From NCBI GenBank assembly GCA_947650365.1, contig OX393551.1, positions 62,241,173-62,305,172 on the forward strand: 64,000 bases of DNA, written 5' to 3'. Below the pieces are notes generated by a model. That model saw only the letters and a list, made by a program, of their open reading frames with translations, made no database searches and was not told where the DNA came from. This stretch comes from Chamaelirium japonicum. Its lineage: Eukaryota; Streptophyta; Magnoliopsida; Liliales; Melanthiaceae. Below are positions 21,010-31,569 of the stretch, piece after piece. Each line of letters opens with the position of its first letter. The first letter of the stretch is position 1. A program made the position numbers and the translations under genes.

Positions 21010-22075
21010 GCTAGGTAGGTGCAAACCTAGCTGGCTGGGACTCTATGGTACAAAACCTCTTTGTCGATGTTGAGGCAGCCTGACAATTGTTGAGAAGAAT
21101 CTGTCGACCCCCTACTAAGGGCCGATCAGGAGTTTGTCTGTTGTCCGTTGCTAATAGTTGATTTGTGTTACATGATCACCTCCCTTCATATCTTGTACCG
21201 AGAAGCGAGCGTTGGTTCGGATGATAGAATCTGTCGACCCTCTGCCTAGGGCTGACCATGGCTTAATCTCTGGCTCCACTGTTTCATGTGAGATCCACCA
21301 TGAGTTTGATCTGAACAAGCTTCAAATCCATGGTTTATGATGTTTGAGCACCCTGGGCTTGTGTCTTGCGAATAATCTGCTGACCCCTTGCCAAGGGCTG
21401 ACCTGAAGAGGAGTAGCCACAAATTTTTTGCGTTAATGTTACTAAAGATGATCACTCTCAGGCTTGGATATTGATATGTTGTTTAGCTTCCTGTGTGCAA
21501 TGATCCACCGAGCTGATCCAAGTAGAGAGGTCGATCGGTCAAGGGGGGATGTCGATTTTATTTTTATCTGATCCTTAACCCCAAGTTAGAGAAGGTGGTA
21601 ACTGTCATTTTTTGAATGCTGTGTTTGTCGTCTCTCGGTGGGTGTTGACTAGCAGCCTACCTGCTGACCTATTGTCTGGAGCCGACCGTTGTGTCTATCG
21701 ACCCCCTGCCTAGGGCTGACCACAGATTGTACACTTGAGCGCTTTGCACTAGGCTTAGGGCTGACTGGAGTTCTGCCGAGAGGTGGTAGTAACCTTCTGT
21801 GTGGCTATGATGTGCTAGCCATGCCACCAATTATGGGAGTGGCTGTGTTCGTGCCGGCCGAGGGTGCCGGTTGAAACCCCCGTTGATCAAGGGTTTGTTT
21901 ACTAAACCATTGTATGTTTGCCGACCCCCTGCCAATGGCCGACCAAGGTGTCTACCAACCCCCTGCCTAAGGCCAATCGGAAGTGTGTCTGCCGACCCAT
22001 TGCTTGGAGCTGAACGTTGGGTAAAAGTACCTGAATGTTGAGGGTAGAGTGTCGGTTTCTGGAGGTAGAGGGTGT
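21010..22075. repeat. Degenerate CCGACCCCCTGCC...GGCTGACC repeats
   Basis: Words such as GACCCCCTGCCAAGGGCTGACC recur about every 100-150 bp (near 21110, 21235, 21380, 21700, 21920, 21955). It is an irregular array inside the Tat-like remnant, next to its 3' LTR. Confidence 0.7.
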
Positions 22076-22079
22076 CAGC

Positions 22080-23345
22080 CTTGAACTTGGCATGATCGGC
22101 CTCAGAAGGGTTACTTAGGGCCGATCAGGAGTATCGGCCTCTGGAGGCCGATAAAGGTATCATCTTTTGGAGGCCGATAGCCCTATCAGCCTCGAGCCTA
22201 AAGTGATCGGCCTCAGAGGGGCAATCTGGGGCCGATCAGGCGTATCGGCCTCTAGAGACTGATAGGGGTATCAACTTCTGGAGATTGATCAGGGTATCGG
22301 TCTTGTAAGGTTGATCAGGGTATCGGTCTCGTGATACCGATCAGGGTATCATCATCAGGAGGTCAATCATGGAACATGGCCTTATCGGCCTTGAAGTTTT
22401 GGTGATCGACTTCAGAAGGGCCTTCTGATCAATAAGGAAATGAGGCCGATAGGGTATATCGGCCTTGCGAGGCCGATAGGGGTATCAGCCTCGGGTGGCT
22501 GATCAGGGTATCGGCCTCAGGAGGCCGATCATGGAACAGGGCCTTATCAACCTTGAAGTTTTGGTGATCGGCCTTAGAAGGGCCTTCTGAGGTCGATCAC
22601 AAAGAAAATAAGAACAATAGGATATATCAGACTTGCGAGGCTGATAGGGGTATCGGCTTCAAAAGGCTAATTAGGGTATCGTCCTCGGGAGTCCGATCAA
22701 GGTATCGGTCTAAGGAGGCTGGTCATAGAACAGGGCCTTATCAGCCTCAAAGTTTTGGTGATCGACCTCAGAAGGATCTTTTGAGGGTGATCACTAAGAA
22801 AATAAGGCCGATAGGGTATATTGGCCTTGCAAGGCCGAGAGGGGTATCGTCCTCGAGAGGTCAATCAAGGTATCAACCTCGTGAGGGCGATCAGGGTATC
22901 GGCCTCAGGAGGCCGATCATGGAACAGGGCCATATTGGTCTCGAAATTTTGGTGATTGGCCTTAGAAGGGCCTTCTGAGACCGATCACTAAGGAAATGAG
23001 GCCGATAGGATATATTGGCCCTGCGAGGCCTATAGAGGTATCGGCCTCACGAGGCCAATCATGGAACAGTGTCTTATCGTCCTCAAAGTTTTGGTGATCG
23101 ACCTCACCTTCTGAGGTCGATCACTGAGGAAATGAGGCTGATAGGATATATCGACCTTGCGAGGCCGATAGGGGTATCGGCCTCATGAGGCTGATTATGG
23201 AACAATGCCTTATCAAGCTTAAAGGTTTGGTGATCAGCCTCAGAAGGGAGATCTGAAGCCGATCACTAAGGAAATAAGGATGATAAGGTTATCGACCTCG
23301 AGATGCCGATTAGGGTATCGGCCTCACAAGGCCGATCAGAGGGCC
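22080..23345. repeat. Palindromic TATCGGCCTC...GAGGCCGATA array
   Basis: Dozens of short inverted repeats of the form ATCGGCCTC-n-GAGGCCGAT. They are organised in a looser unit of about 140-200 bp recognisable by GGAACAGGGCCTTATC and AGTTTTGGTGATCGGCCTC (near 22372, 22534, 22731, 22920, 23062, 23200). It lies between the antisense ORF and the 3' LTR of the Tat-like remnant. Confidence 0.88.
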
Positions 23346-23693
23346 GAACTTCGGAAGGATTGAACTTACTGTATATGTTTGATGCTACGTGGCACAGATG
23401 ATGACATGGCATAGATGCTGACGTGGCGCTCATGCACGGTTGCTGACGTGGCATTCTGGGAGGCGAAAGGTCTCAATAAAAGGTGAGGTATCGAGCTTTT
23501 GTATATTGAATCTAGACAAGTTTTTTCATTTCCCACCTTTTTGCTCCTCATCTTTACGTTTTTCGAGGCACATGACTTTGAGGGCTATATGTATGGCTCC
23601 TTAGTGAAAAATCATTTTTACACCGTTTGAGAATTTTCGGAGCTTGAACCTTTGCTTCTGATTCCTTTAACCTCTTAAGCGAAGAGTGTTGCA

Positions 23694-25842
23694 TTGGCCT
23701 CCGAAGGTACTTCCGCTCTATCGGTTCTGACTTCCTCCGGGAAGTTAAAGATGAAGGTGGCTTCGACGAAGATCTCTGAAGGCGCTTCCGCTCCTTTCGC
23801 CCCCTCTGCTTTGGGGAAGTCGAAAGTGAAGGTGGTTCCCTCGAAGTGGAGGGGATCGGGTTCGAAGAAAGCGTCGGACACTGGTTCGGTAGGACCAAGC
23901 TATCCTGTCGGTAAAGGCAAGGGGATGAAGAGGCACAAGGACTTGGCCTTCTCTACTGCCCCTTGCAAGCCGAAGACCATCATGAGGATGCCTTGCATCC
24001 TCGGGCCTCTGATGCCGCTAGCGAAGGAGGAGGTGACTGGATGGGATGTCGGCCTCTATACTACGGAGGAGCAGAGGAAAGGATGGGCCTCAATGGTGAG
24101 GAAGTTCAAAGAGAAGGAGCCTCGGCCCAAGATCACCCAGATCCAGAACTGCTTCGGTATCGATTCCTAGAGGGTCTTCTGTTGGATTTGGATTCGCATA
24201 TCATAGTCGCAGCGGAAGCAAAAGATAGATCCGAAGATCATACGGTGTATGTTTCATTACAATTAATTCTACAAAACAATCTACATGCAAATCTATGATC
24301 TTAGCATATGTGCAGACACCTTAGAGGCATACTACGATCTACGAAAGACATGCATGCATCTAGTTAGGTGTTTAGAATCATCATACCTTTTGGATCTATG
24401 ATCCGGAGACGGAATGATAAAGAACTGCACTTGAATCGCAAGGGAAACTGTCGGATAGCACCTTGTCCTTTGCGAATTGAAGAATCCTCGAAATCCTGTC
24501 TCTGAGTGCAAGGATTACGAGCCGACGGAGGAATCCGTTGCGAAGACGATGGCGAGCCGCAAGATTTTCTCCTCCTCTTTCTCTCTTATTCCTTATCATT
24601 CCTTCCTATTTCTTCTTCCTTCTTCTTCCTCTCTTTTCCTTGGCCGAAACCATAAAGGAGGAGCAAAGGGGGGGTTTGGATTTTTGGAGGAGAGGAGCCA
24701 CTAAAGGCCGGCCCCTCCCCCTCCCTATTACTTATAGGGCCGGTCTTCCATGGCTTCAAGGAAGCTAGGGCCGGCCCTAGATAGATTAGGATAGAGGGGG
24801 GTCAGTTTTTAGGGATTTCCAATGTCTATCGTGAAGCTTGGACGAAAACGCCCTTCATAAAAAGTGAAAAACTGAAAGAGAGACTGAGTGAGGTGCGCTA
24901 CTCGGAATCGAGTTCCGTCAGTGCCTATGAGCTCCTGGAATTATTCCGCTCATTCTAAGATCTATATTCGATGTGTTCTGAGCTATATTTCAGTATTTAC
25001 CAAAATACCCCTATGGCCCGTAATATATGTGAATTAGGTTTTTAGGCTCCGGGCTTGCGCTCCATCACGCTTCTTCGCATCCAACGTATCCAACTAGGTC
25101 AGAGAATAACTCCTATATGCAACGACAGAGTGGAACCTTCAGGGTTCGGAATCTCTAGCTCCAACCGGATCCCTGATTAACTGTTCCGGTGACACACCGA
25201 AAGTTCCGTTAATCAGCCCTAATCCGATTAACCCGCGTAGATCTTCATGCCAAGCAAGGAGAAGATAATAGGCACCATACTGTCTGTGGGGTAGATGAAC
25301 AACGGGTTGAGGCTCCCGCCTCCCCCGTTTACGACAAGGTTTCTCAATACCTCAGGGTTGGCGCCAGGGCAAATCAGTGTCAATGCCTGGCGTGTAATCC
25401 ATGCCTTCTGTCGAATGGAATCGGATTGTAGATAGCATCTTAGAGCCTACTACTCTGAGATTCCCGAGGGTGAGGAGCCTCGGATATAGTTGGGTTATTT
25501 CTTCTATCACTACCGTTGGACGGTGGGGAATGACAGGGCCTTCGCCCATCTCGTTGGTGAATCGACGTTGTGGCCTATCGAGGAGACCCTCAAGTCAGAC
25601 AAGAATTACATATATTGGCCGATTTTTGTATCTGAGGAATAGACCCCCCCTTTTAGTCCCAACGATGGAGATGAGATAAATCTTCTTCTCGTGCTGTGTT
25701 ACCAGGATGGTGACGACCGAGCATACACCGCCGAGAGAGCTGCCGCCTTCGATAATTTGTTCTTGGAGTTGACTTGTGAAAGTCGCTCCTTCAAGCAGTT
25801 CTGATGCTGCCCAGTGCGTTGGGGCCTCGCTAACCTGCTCCA
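23694..25842 (+). pseudogene. Antisense extra ORF of a Tat-like element (gypsy-type, Transposase_28-like)
   Basis: The first part (23694-24170, 158 codons) is a Ser/Lys-rich leader ending in a KITQIQNCF stretch. The reading frame continues on the far side of a 1.06-kb insertion (24180-25242) with NNGLRLPPPPF, GLAPGQISVNAWRVIHAF and later GRWGMTGPSPIS. These resemble the N-terminal domain annotated as putative gypsy-type transposon (Transposase_28), which is common in plant Gypsy extra ORFs. In-frame stops occur at 24168-24170, just before 25269, and after CRMESDC near 25433. It runs on the strand opposite to the LTR at 20335-20995, matching the layout of the large element at 50-57 kb. Function is unknown. 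Confidence 0.6.
24180..25242. mobile_element. 1063-bp insertion, solo-LTR-like, flanked by TCTTC
   Basis: Begins TGTTGGATTTGG. The preceding TCTTC (24175-24179) is repeated at 25243-25247, and removing the insert plus one TCTTC keeps the flanking reading frame aligned. Start and 5-bp duplication fit an LTR, but the end (GCGTAGA) breaks the TG...CA rule. An alternative end six bases further (...CTTCA at 25248) would satisfy TG...CA and lose the duplication. No internal coding sequence. Confidence 0.65.
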
Positions 25843-26074
25843 TAAGTCAAGGGATAGGTTCATGGACAACGACACTAGGTACTCGGAGCGGGAGGACGAC
25901 GATGTTGTTGAGCCTCTCTTTATCGCTGTTAATCGAGCGGCCAAGGAAGATAGTCATGATGCAGAAGGTGCCCACCAAGAGAATGAAAGGCACTACCTCT
26001 GAGAATGTCGTCACCAAGCCAAGGGTCATCCAGGCAAGCCCTTCGACCCCGGGTGGATCCAAGGGTCGTCCAGG

Positions 26075-26238
26075 CAAGCTCTTCAGTGGCTCCCAATCTA
26101 GAACTGCTTCTATTTTCGTCGGGTCTACTGAAATGCCTTCCTCCAAAATCACATGCCCCAAGAACTTCACCTCCTTCATCCAAAACTCGCACTTATTGAG
26201 CTTGGCATAAAAATGGTGGTCTCGCAAGAGCTGCAGGG
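26075..26238 (-). pseudogene. Chromovirus reverse transcriptase, 3' piece (palm end)
   Basis: The minus strand encodes YAKLNKCEFW, VKFLGHV and EGISVDPTKIEAVLDWE, the region just C-terminal to the YVDD/FVDD box in Tekay/Del-type Gypsy reverse transcriptases. It is the continuation of the RT at 36530-37128, from which it is separated by the 10.3-kb insertion 26244-36524. Homology stops abruptly at about 26075, where a twofold CCAAGGGTC(A/G)TCCAGGCAAG motif marks the join to the neighbouring Tat-like ORF. RNase H and integrase are missing. Confidence 0.88.
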
Positions 26239-26243
26239 AAATC

Positions 26244-26843
26244 TGTGGGTGCAAAAATTGTACCGGACCGGATCAGAGCGGCATGGGCCCGCGCAACGGC
26301 CCAAGTGGGTAAGCCCGCCCGGGTTCATGGGCCCACTCTACGAGGCTCGCAGATCAAGCCCTCCCCCTTATTGGGCCCGAACAACGGCCCAATAAGGGCC
26401 CAGCAAGGAGGCCCAGAACCAGTGCCACGTCATCATCGCCACGTCATCACTGCCATATCGGGCACGTGCCTACGCTATAAAAGGACCCCCAAGGCATCCA
26501 GGAAAGGGGTTGGGTCATTCAATCAGAGGAAGAGAAGATTCAGAGCTAGAGCTTACATCTCCCCTCCGAGTTTCTTTTCTTGTTGCTCCGTGCAACCCCC
26601 ACTGTAAAAAGCTTCTCTCGGCCTGTCGAGAGAACGCTTCACACCTTTATATTTACTATAGTGGAAACCAGGTGGCACCTCTCGCCCGGAGACGTAGGTC
26701 GTAAGACCGAACTTCGACAATAACTCCGTGTGTCATCTCTCTCCTTCTCAACTTTCTAATCTCTAACTCTACAAACAATCCAATTCAATCAAGGCTGTGG
26801 GGTGGGATTCTCGATCAAGGCGGCTCAGAAATTTCCCCCCACA
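26244..26843 (+). mobile_element. LTR (600 bp), left, of the gag-only element
   Basis: TGTGGGTGCAAAAATTG ... TTTCCCCCCACA. A TATA-like CTATAAAAGG lies at about 26474. It differs from the LTR at 29075-29674 at only about four or five positions by eye, so the pair is young. It is followed by ATCTTTGGCACTATCTGTAGG, a decayed form of the TTTGGCGCCGTCTGTGGGA primer-binding region preserved in the inverted copy at about 35923-35942. Confidence 0.9.
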
Positions 26844-26983
26844 ATCTTTGGCACTATCTGTAGGATATCGATAGAGGTCTTACCCACACCTCTACCGACT
26901 TCTATCCAACTTGTGGTGACGAGCCACAAGTCCTCCTCCAAATCAACCTCAACGCCTTCATCACGCCGACATCAACACGCTCG

Positions 26984-28640
26984 ATGGTGAAGGCCAGCAC
27001 CAACCCACCAAAGGCGGGTGCTGAACGAACAAACGATATGCTGATCGAAGAAGAACAAGAAGTCTCGGTTGCAACCAACCGAAGAAATGTTCGGAAACGA
27101 CTGGGGCAGCAAAGCAGCCTTCCAGAGGGGCACAACGATCGGCGAGACCCATCATCCCCGAGGCGTCGGTCCGGCAAAGAACCTGTTATTCAAGGGAACG
27201 AGACTCAGGCTACATACGAGATCTAAGCTGCTGACTTCCAGCTGCTAAATCTCATCAAGAAGAATGCGGCCCTCGAACAAGAGAGAGACTCCTTGAAGAA
27301 AGCAGCTGAGAGGGCGGGGGTTATGATCCTCAACTCTCCCGCTGCAACTGAAGGCCCACTGAAGACTCACCCAGCTGCGAGTCATCACCTCGAAGAACCA
27401 AGGAGGGCTCATGACGAAAAGCGTCAGGCATCCACGCAAGCACCTAAACAAACGGTGTGGGATCGTCTCAACATCAATGGCGCTCCAAGCCACCGCCGAG
27501 AGAAGTCGCCTGAATCAACGGGGTCCACTGGACGCCCCGTTCACTCGCATGCAAGAATGTCAGATGCACGTGAGCTACTCAACCGACGAAGGCAAACCAC
27601 CGATGTGGGACGCCGTCATCAAGATCGCAGGCTACTAATCGCCTCAGCGGGGCCTCTTCATCCCGAGGTGCTCGCAACCCCTTTCCCTGTGGGTTGGCGA
27701 ACACCAAGTCTGCCCAAGTTCGACTGCATCAAGGGAGACCCAGCCCTCCACATCCTAGCCTACAAGCAGGCCCTGACGCCATACGAGTATGAGAACCATG
27801 TTCTTTGCCGTATGTTTGCGGGAAGCCTCGAAGGGCCTTCCCTCGATTGGTACCACATTGCCCACTGGAACGGTGGCTACTTTCGAAGAACTGGCGGAAC
27901 TCTTCATGGATCACTATCGGCTTAACCTGAAGCCAGAAAAGAAGCTAGATACTCTTTACCGGCTAAAGATGGGCTCTGATGAATCCTTGAGGAGCTTCAC
28001 AACCAGGTTTCGCAATGAGCATTCTGAGCTCACTGGCCGTTACCAAAATAAGGAGGCCATTATGTTGGCATTCCAGAATGCCATCCGACCGGAACTCCAC
28101 GTCTATACTGATTTTATCCGACATCCTCCGAGCTCCTTGGAGGCGATATTCAAACGCGTGCAGCGGAAGATAGATGTGGAGGACAACCAGCGAGCCAGAA
28201 AGTTACGCGAGCCACGCGAACCTCGCGACTCGCGGCACAGGAAGGCTGACGAAGCCCCGAGGGATGCACGCTACAAGAAGCATGCCAATGCGGCATCCGA
28301 AGAGAAGAAACCAGCCAAGAGGCAAAATGAGGAACCAAAAATCCCTCCAGCAGGGAAGAGGAGAGCTACAAAGGAGCAGAGGGTGTTCACCGAGTTGAAC
28401 ACCTCAATCGAAGATATATTCGCCTACCTTCAGAACGAGCCATTCTGCAAGTGGCCGCAACCCCTTCCTCCAAACTCGGAGCAGACCAAGGATACGACCG
28501 TCTACTGTGAATTCCATCGCAGCCACGGGCACCCGACTTCAACCTGCTGGCGACTGAAGCACCACATCGAAGACTTGGTCCAGGAGGGGCGACTTGATGG
28601 CTACATCGCCAATAAAGAACCAAGGCAAGAGAGAAAAGCT
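26984..28640 (+). pseudogene. Tat-type Gag, gag-only element, frameshifted
   Basis: Gag packages the retroelement RNA. The N-terminal part starts MVKASTNPPKAG (26984) and stops at 27224. The frame reopens with an ALEQERDSLKK coiled-coil-like stretch. The capsid-like Retrotrans_gag region spans about 27690-28200 (LPKFDCIKGDPALH, YENHVLCRMFAGSLEGPSLDWY, FMDHYRLNLKPEKK, SDESLRSFTTRFRNEH), with a frameshift near 27860. A basic Arg/Lys-rich linker and a nucleic-acid-binding motif follow (YCEFHRSHGHPTSTCWRLKHHI, 28500-28565, a C-x2-H-x5-H-x4-C arrangement). No protease, RT or integrase follows, which places the unit with the TR-GAG class of non-autonomous plant elements. The final frame runs on through a minisatellite into the 3' LTR. 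Confidence 0.85.
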
Positions 28641-28945
28641 GTTCTTTCACCAAAAGGGTCTCGGTACCCTCTCGGTATCCTCTCAGTATGCTCTCGGTAC
28701 CCTCTCGGTATGCTCTCGGTACCCTCTCGGTATCCACTCGGTCGAAAAACACACTGCTTTTTCGAAAACACACCCTTGCAAAACCGAGACTTTTTGGCTT
28801 GCACCAAAAGGGTCTCGGTACCCTCTCGGTATGCTCTCGGTACCCTCTCGGTATCCACTCGGTCAGAAAACACACTGCTTTTTTGGAAACGCCCCCTTGC
28901 AAAACCGAGACTTTTGGCCCGCGCCAAAAGGGTCTCGGCATCGGC
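28640..28945. repeat. CTCGGTACCCTCTCGGTATG minisatellite
   Basis: Short units CTCGGTAYCCTCTCGGTATSC are reiterated and interrupted by a longer duplicated segment (AAAACACACTGCTTTTT ... CCTTGCAAAACCGAGACTTTT) present three times in decaying form. It lies between gag and the 3' LTR. Confidence 0.85.
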
Positions 28946-29060
28946 AGAAGGAGACTCTGCTAATGCGAACCGTGGCACCGACAGCCCTTGCCAACCACGC
29001 CAAGATCCTAAGGCGTTTGCACCTCGGAATCCCAGCCGACCCAGGGGGTCCTTACCCGAC

Positions 29061-29070
29061 TGGGAGGGGG
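29061..29070 (+). other. Polypurine tract of the gag-only element
   Basis: TGGGAGGGGG lies four bases before the 3' LTR start TGTGGGTGC, in the position expected for the plus-strand primer. Confidence 0.75.
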
Positions 29071-29074
29071 TAAC

Positions 29075-29674
29075 TGTGGGTGCAAAAATTGTACCGGACC
29101 GGATCAGAGCGGCATGGGCCCGCGCAACGGCCCAAGTGGGTAAGCCCGCCCGGGTTCATGGGCCCACTCTACGAGGCTCGCAGATCAAGCCCTCCCCCTT
29201 ATTGGGCCCGAACAACGGCCCAATAAGGGCCCAGCAAGGAGGCCCAGAACCAGTGCCACGTCATCATCGCCACGTCATCACTGCCATATCGGGCACGTGC
29301 CTACGCTATAAAAGGACCCCCAAGGCATCCAGGAAAGGGGTTGGGTCACTCAATCAGAGGAAGAGAAGATTCAGAGCTAGAGCTTACTTCTCCCCTCCGA
29401 GTTTCTTTTCTTGTTGCTCCGTGCAACCCCTACTGTAAAAAGCTTCTCTCGGCCTGTCGAGAGAACGCTTCACACCTTTATATTTACTATAGTGGAAACC
29501 AGGTGGCACCTCTCGCCCGGAGACGTAGGTCGTAAGACCGAACTTCGACAATAACTCCGTGTGTCATCTCTCTCCTTCTCAACTTTCTAATCTCTAACTC
29601 TACAAACAATCCAATTCAATCAAGGCTGTGGGGTGGGATTCTCGATCAAGGCGGCTCGAAAATTTCCCCCCACA
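29075..29674 (+). mobile_element. LTR (600 bp), right, of the gag-only element
   Basis: Same length and ends as 26244-26843. The 5 bp after it are ATCTC, which do not match the AAATC before the left LTR. The true partner of AAATC is at 36525-36529, so this LTR is internal to the composite. Confidence 0.9.
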
Positions 29675-30265
29675 ATCTCTTTCTTTTGCTTTTGTTCACG
29701 TGAGGCTGCACCCCGCTCTCTCTCTCTTTCCATTCTGGTTTTCATTCACGTGAGAGAGAGCAGTGTCCCTCTCTCTCTCTCTCTCTCTTTCCTTTCCTCT
29801 GTTCGGTGAAAGAGCAGCGTTCCTCTCTATTTTTTTTTCTTTGTTGTTGGCGCAGGCACAGCAACAGCGGCGGCGACAGCGCAGAGGCCGGGCGCATGTG
29901 AGGCCCAGGCGGCGCGGCGCTGATAGGCGGCGCAGCAGTGATGGCAGGCGAGCGGCGCAGCAGCAGCGGGTGGCCGAGCGGCGCGCACGGAGCTCAGGTG
30001 GGCATGGTGCCGGATACAGGTCGGTGCGGGAGTGGGTGCGGTAGCGGCTCGGTGGTGCGGCTTCGAGGAGACATGCGCAAGGGGGGGGGGCTCGACCTCT
30101 TTCGACCCCCGGCCCTCTCTCATCTCTGCATCCGGGAGGAAGTGCTCGCAGCAGGTTTGGTCGTTGCCGGCTGCTGGGTGGAGCGCGCGTGGGAGGCCGG
30201 GCTCGGGCTGGCGCAGCAGGGAGCATGGCAGGCGGGCTGGTGCGGTCGGCGGCCGGTCGCGGGTC
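29675..30265. other. CT-rich and GC-rich stretch downstream of the internal LTR
   Basis: Begins with CT microsatellite runs (29715-29800), then very GC-rich CGGCGGC-type sequence. Long frames on both strands reflect composition. A real coding block begins only with the NAC fragment. Confidence 0.5.
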
Positions 30266-30502
30266 GGAGAAGTACCACTCCATGTCCCGACTCCGGAGCC
30301 GGGACATGGCGGGGAGGTCCCACGGCTCGGCGTTGTAGAGGTCGACCTCAGCGATGGCGTCGACGCGGAGGGGTCGGCCGGAGACCTTCCGCTTCAAGTA
30401 GTAGCTGACGAGCTCCTCATCGTTGGGGTGGAACCTGAACCCCAGCGCTAGCAGCTCGGACGACAGCGGCGGCGGGTTGGAGGATGAGGCATCATTGATC
30501 AT
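30266..30502 (-). pseudogene. NAC-domain transcription factor fragment
   Basis: The minus strand encodes [20 protein letters not shown], then [39 protein letters not shown]. These are subdomains A, B and the beginning of C of the plant NAC (NAM) DNA-binding domain, with the frame open from a plausible start near 30502. The match stops after EWYF, close to where many NAC genes have their first intron, but I see no GT donor, and the following sequence is unrelated GC-rich DNA. NAC proteins bind DNA and control development and stress genes; this piece lacks the DNA-contacting subdomains D and E. It is probably a captured or stranded gene fragment. Confidence 0.88.
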
Positions 30503-31004
30503 CGGGAGTTCACGGATCCCCGCCGTGGCCTCTCCCTCTTTTTGTTGCTGCGCGTCGAGTGTGCACGTGGGGGGTGGAGTCGGATCTTCTCCCCATGGTA
30601 CTGCGAGTCGGAGGAGAAAAGAGAAGGGGAGTGCGGTTCGTCTGACCACCTCTGGGTTGGCTTGGGCTGCTGCGAAGAGGACACGCGGGGTTACCTCGGG
30701 TCACTGTGAGACAGCACGCACGGAGGGGTCGCCTCGGTCCGCTGCGAGACGGAGTGCGCGGAGGGGGAGGACGAGTTCGGTTCGTCATCGCCGCCGCGTG
30801 ACGAATTACATGAGGAGAATGTGCGGGAGGGTGTTTGGTTCATTCGGCCCCCTATTCCCATTCTGGTCGGTTGTCGCCAAGAGCACCTACGCACGGGCCG
30901 GGAGAGGTGCGAGTTCTTCTTTCATACCCGGCGCTCGGCCTGCTAGGAGTTGGGCGCGTAACACACCAAATTGAGGGCGTGAGCGTAACCGTCGTTACCG
31001 TGTA
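30503..31004. other. GC-rich sequence, no gene recognised
   Basis: Lies upstream of the NAC fragment on its strand and may include a former 5' flank. It contains repeated CGGTCCGCTGCGAGACGGAG-like words and no recognisable domain. Confidence 0.4.
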
Positions 31005-31340
31005 ATTATTCTGATGCTAGTCTTCGAACAAAATGAATTCGAAAACTTTCGACCGTCGTAGTTTTTCATACGTGAGCCGGATCAATGCGTATAATATGTC
31101 GTTGCGTCGGCGCTGAAAAACTAGTTAAAGTGGACGTAAGGTGTCGGGCCCCTTTGCGTGTAATACTTCCAATGCATGTCTTCGAAGAAAAGACCTTGAA
31201 ACCTTCTGACAGTCATAACTTTTCATACGCATGTCGGATGAATGCGTATAAGGTGCCGTTGTGTAGGCACCGAAAATACGGTCAAAGTGGACGTAAAACA
31301 TTGTGCGCCTTGACGAGTAACTTTTTCGGTATTCACCTTT
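31005..31340. repeat. ~150-bp degenerate tandem repeat, two to three units
   Basis: TTTTCATACGTGAGCCGGAT...AATGCGTATAA...AAAGTGGACGTAA is repeated about 150 bp later with ACTTTTCATACGCATGTCGGAT...AATGCGTATAAGG...AAAGTGGACGTAA. Confidence 0.7.
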
Positions 31341-31569
31341 ATAGAGAGATGACTCTTAAGAACGTGCCAGCCGGATTTTAGGCTAGCGCCTTAAAGATGT
31401 CTCGGCACGCGGTAACTCATCCGTTCTGTCCGACACCCAACTGCACCTAGTTACTGTGTTCACTAGGGACTGCAGTCGGGCCCCAGTGATAACGCGATGG
31501 TTACCGCGTGCTCACCCCTGATGAGAAAGGGGATTTTTTTTTTTTTTATGACGCTCATCATCTGTTGGT

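Noticed and set aside
26244..29674. Treating the LTR-gag-LTR unit as an independent insertion
   Set aside because: Flanks are AAATC and ATCTC, which do not match; the matching duplication is at 36525-36529.
29696..30649. 317-codon minus-strand frame as a complete NAC protein
   Set aside because: Only about 79 residues match the NAC domain; the rest is translation of CT- and GC-rich repeats and the frame ends beside an LTR.
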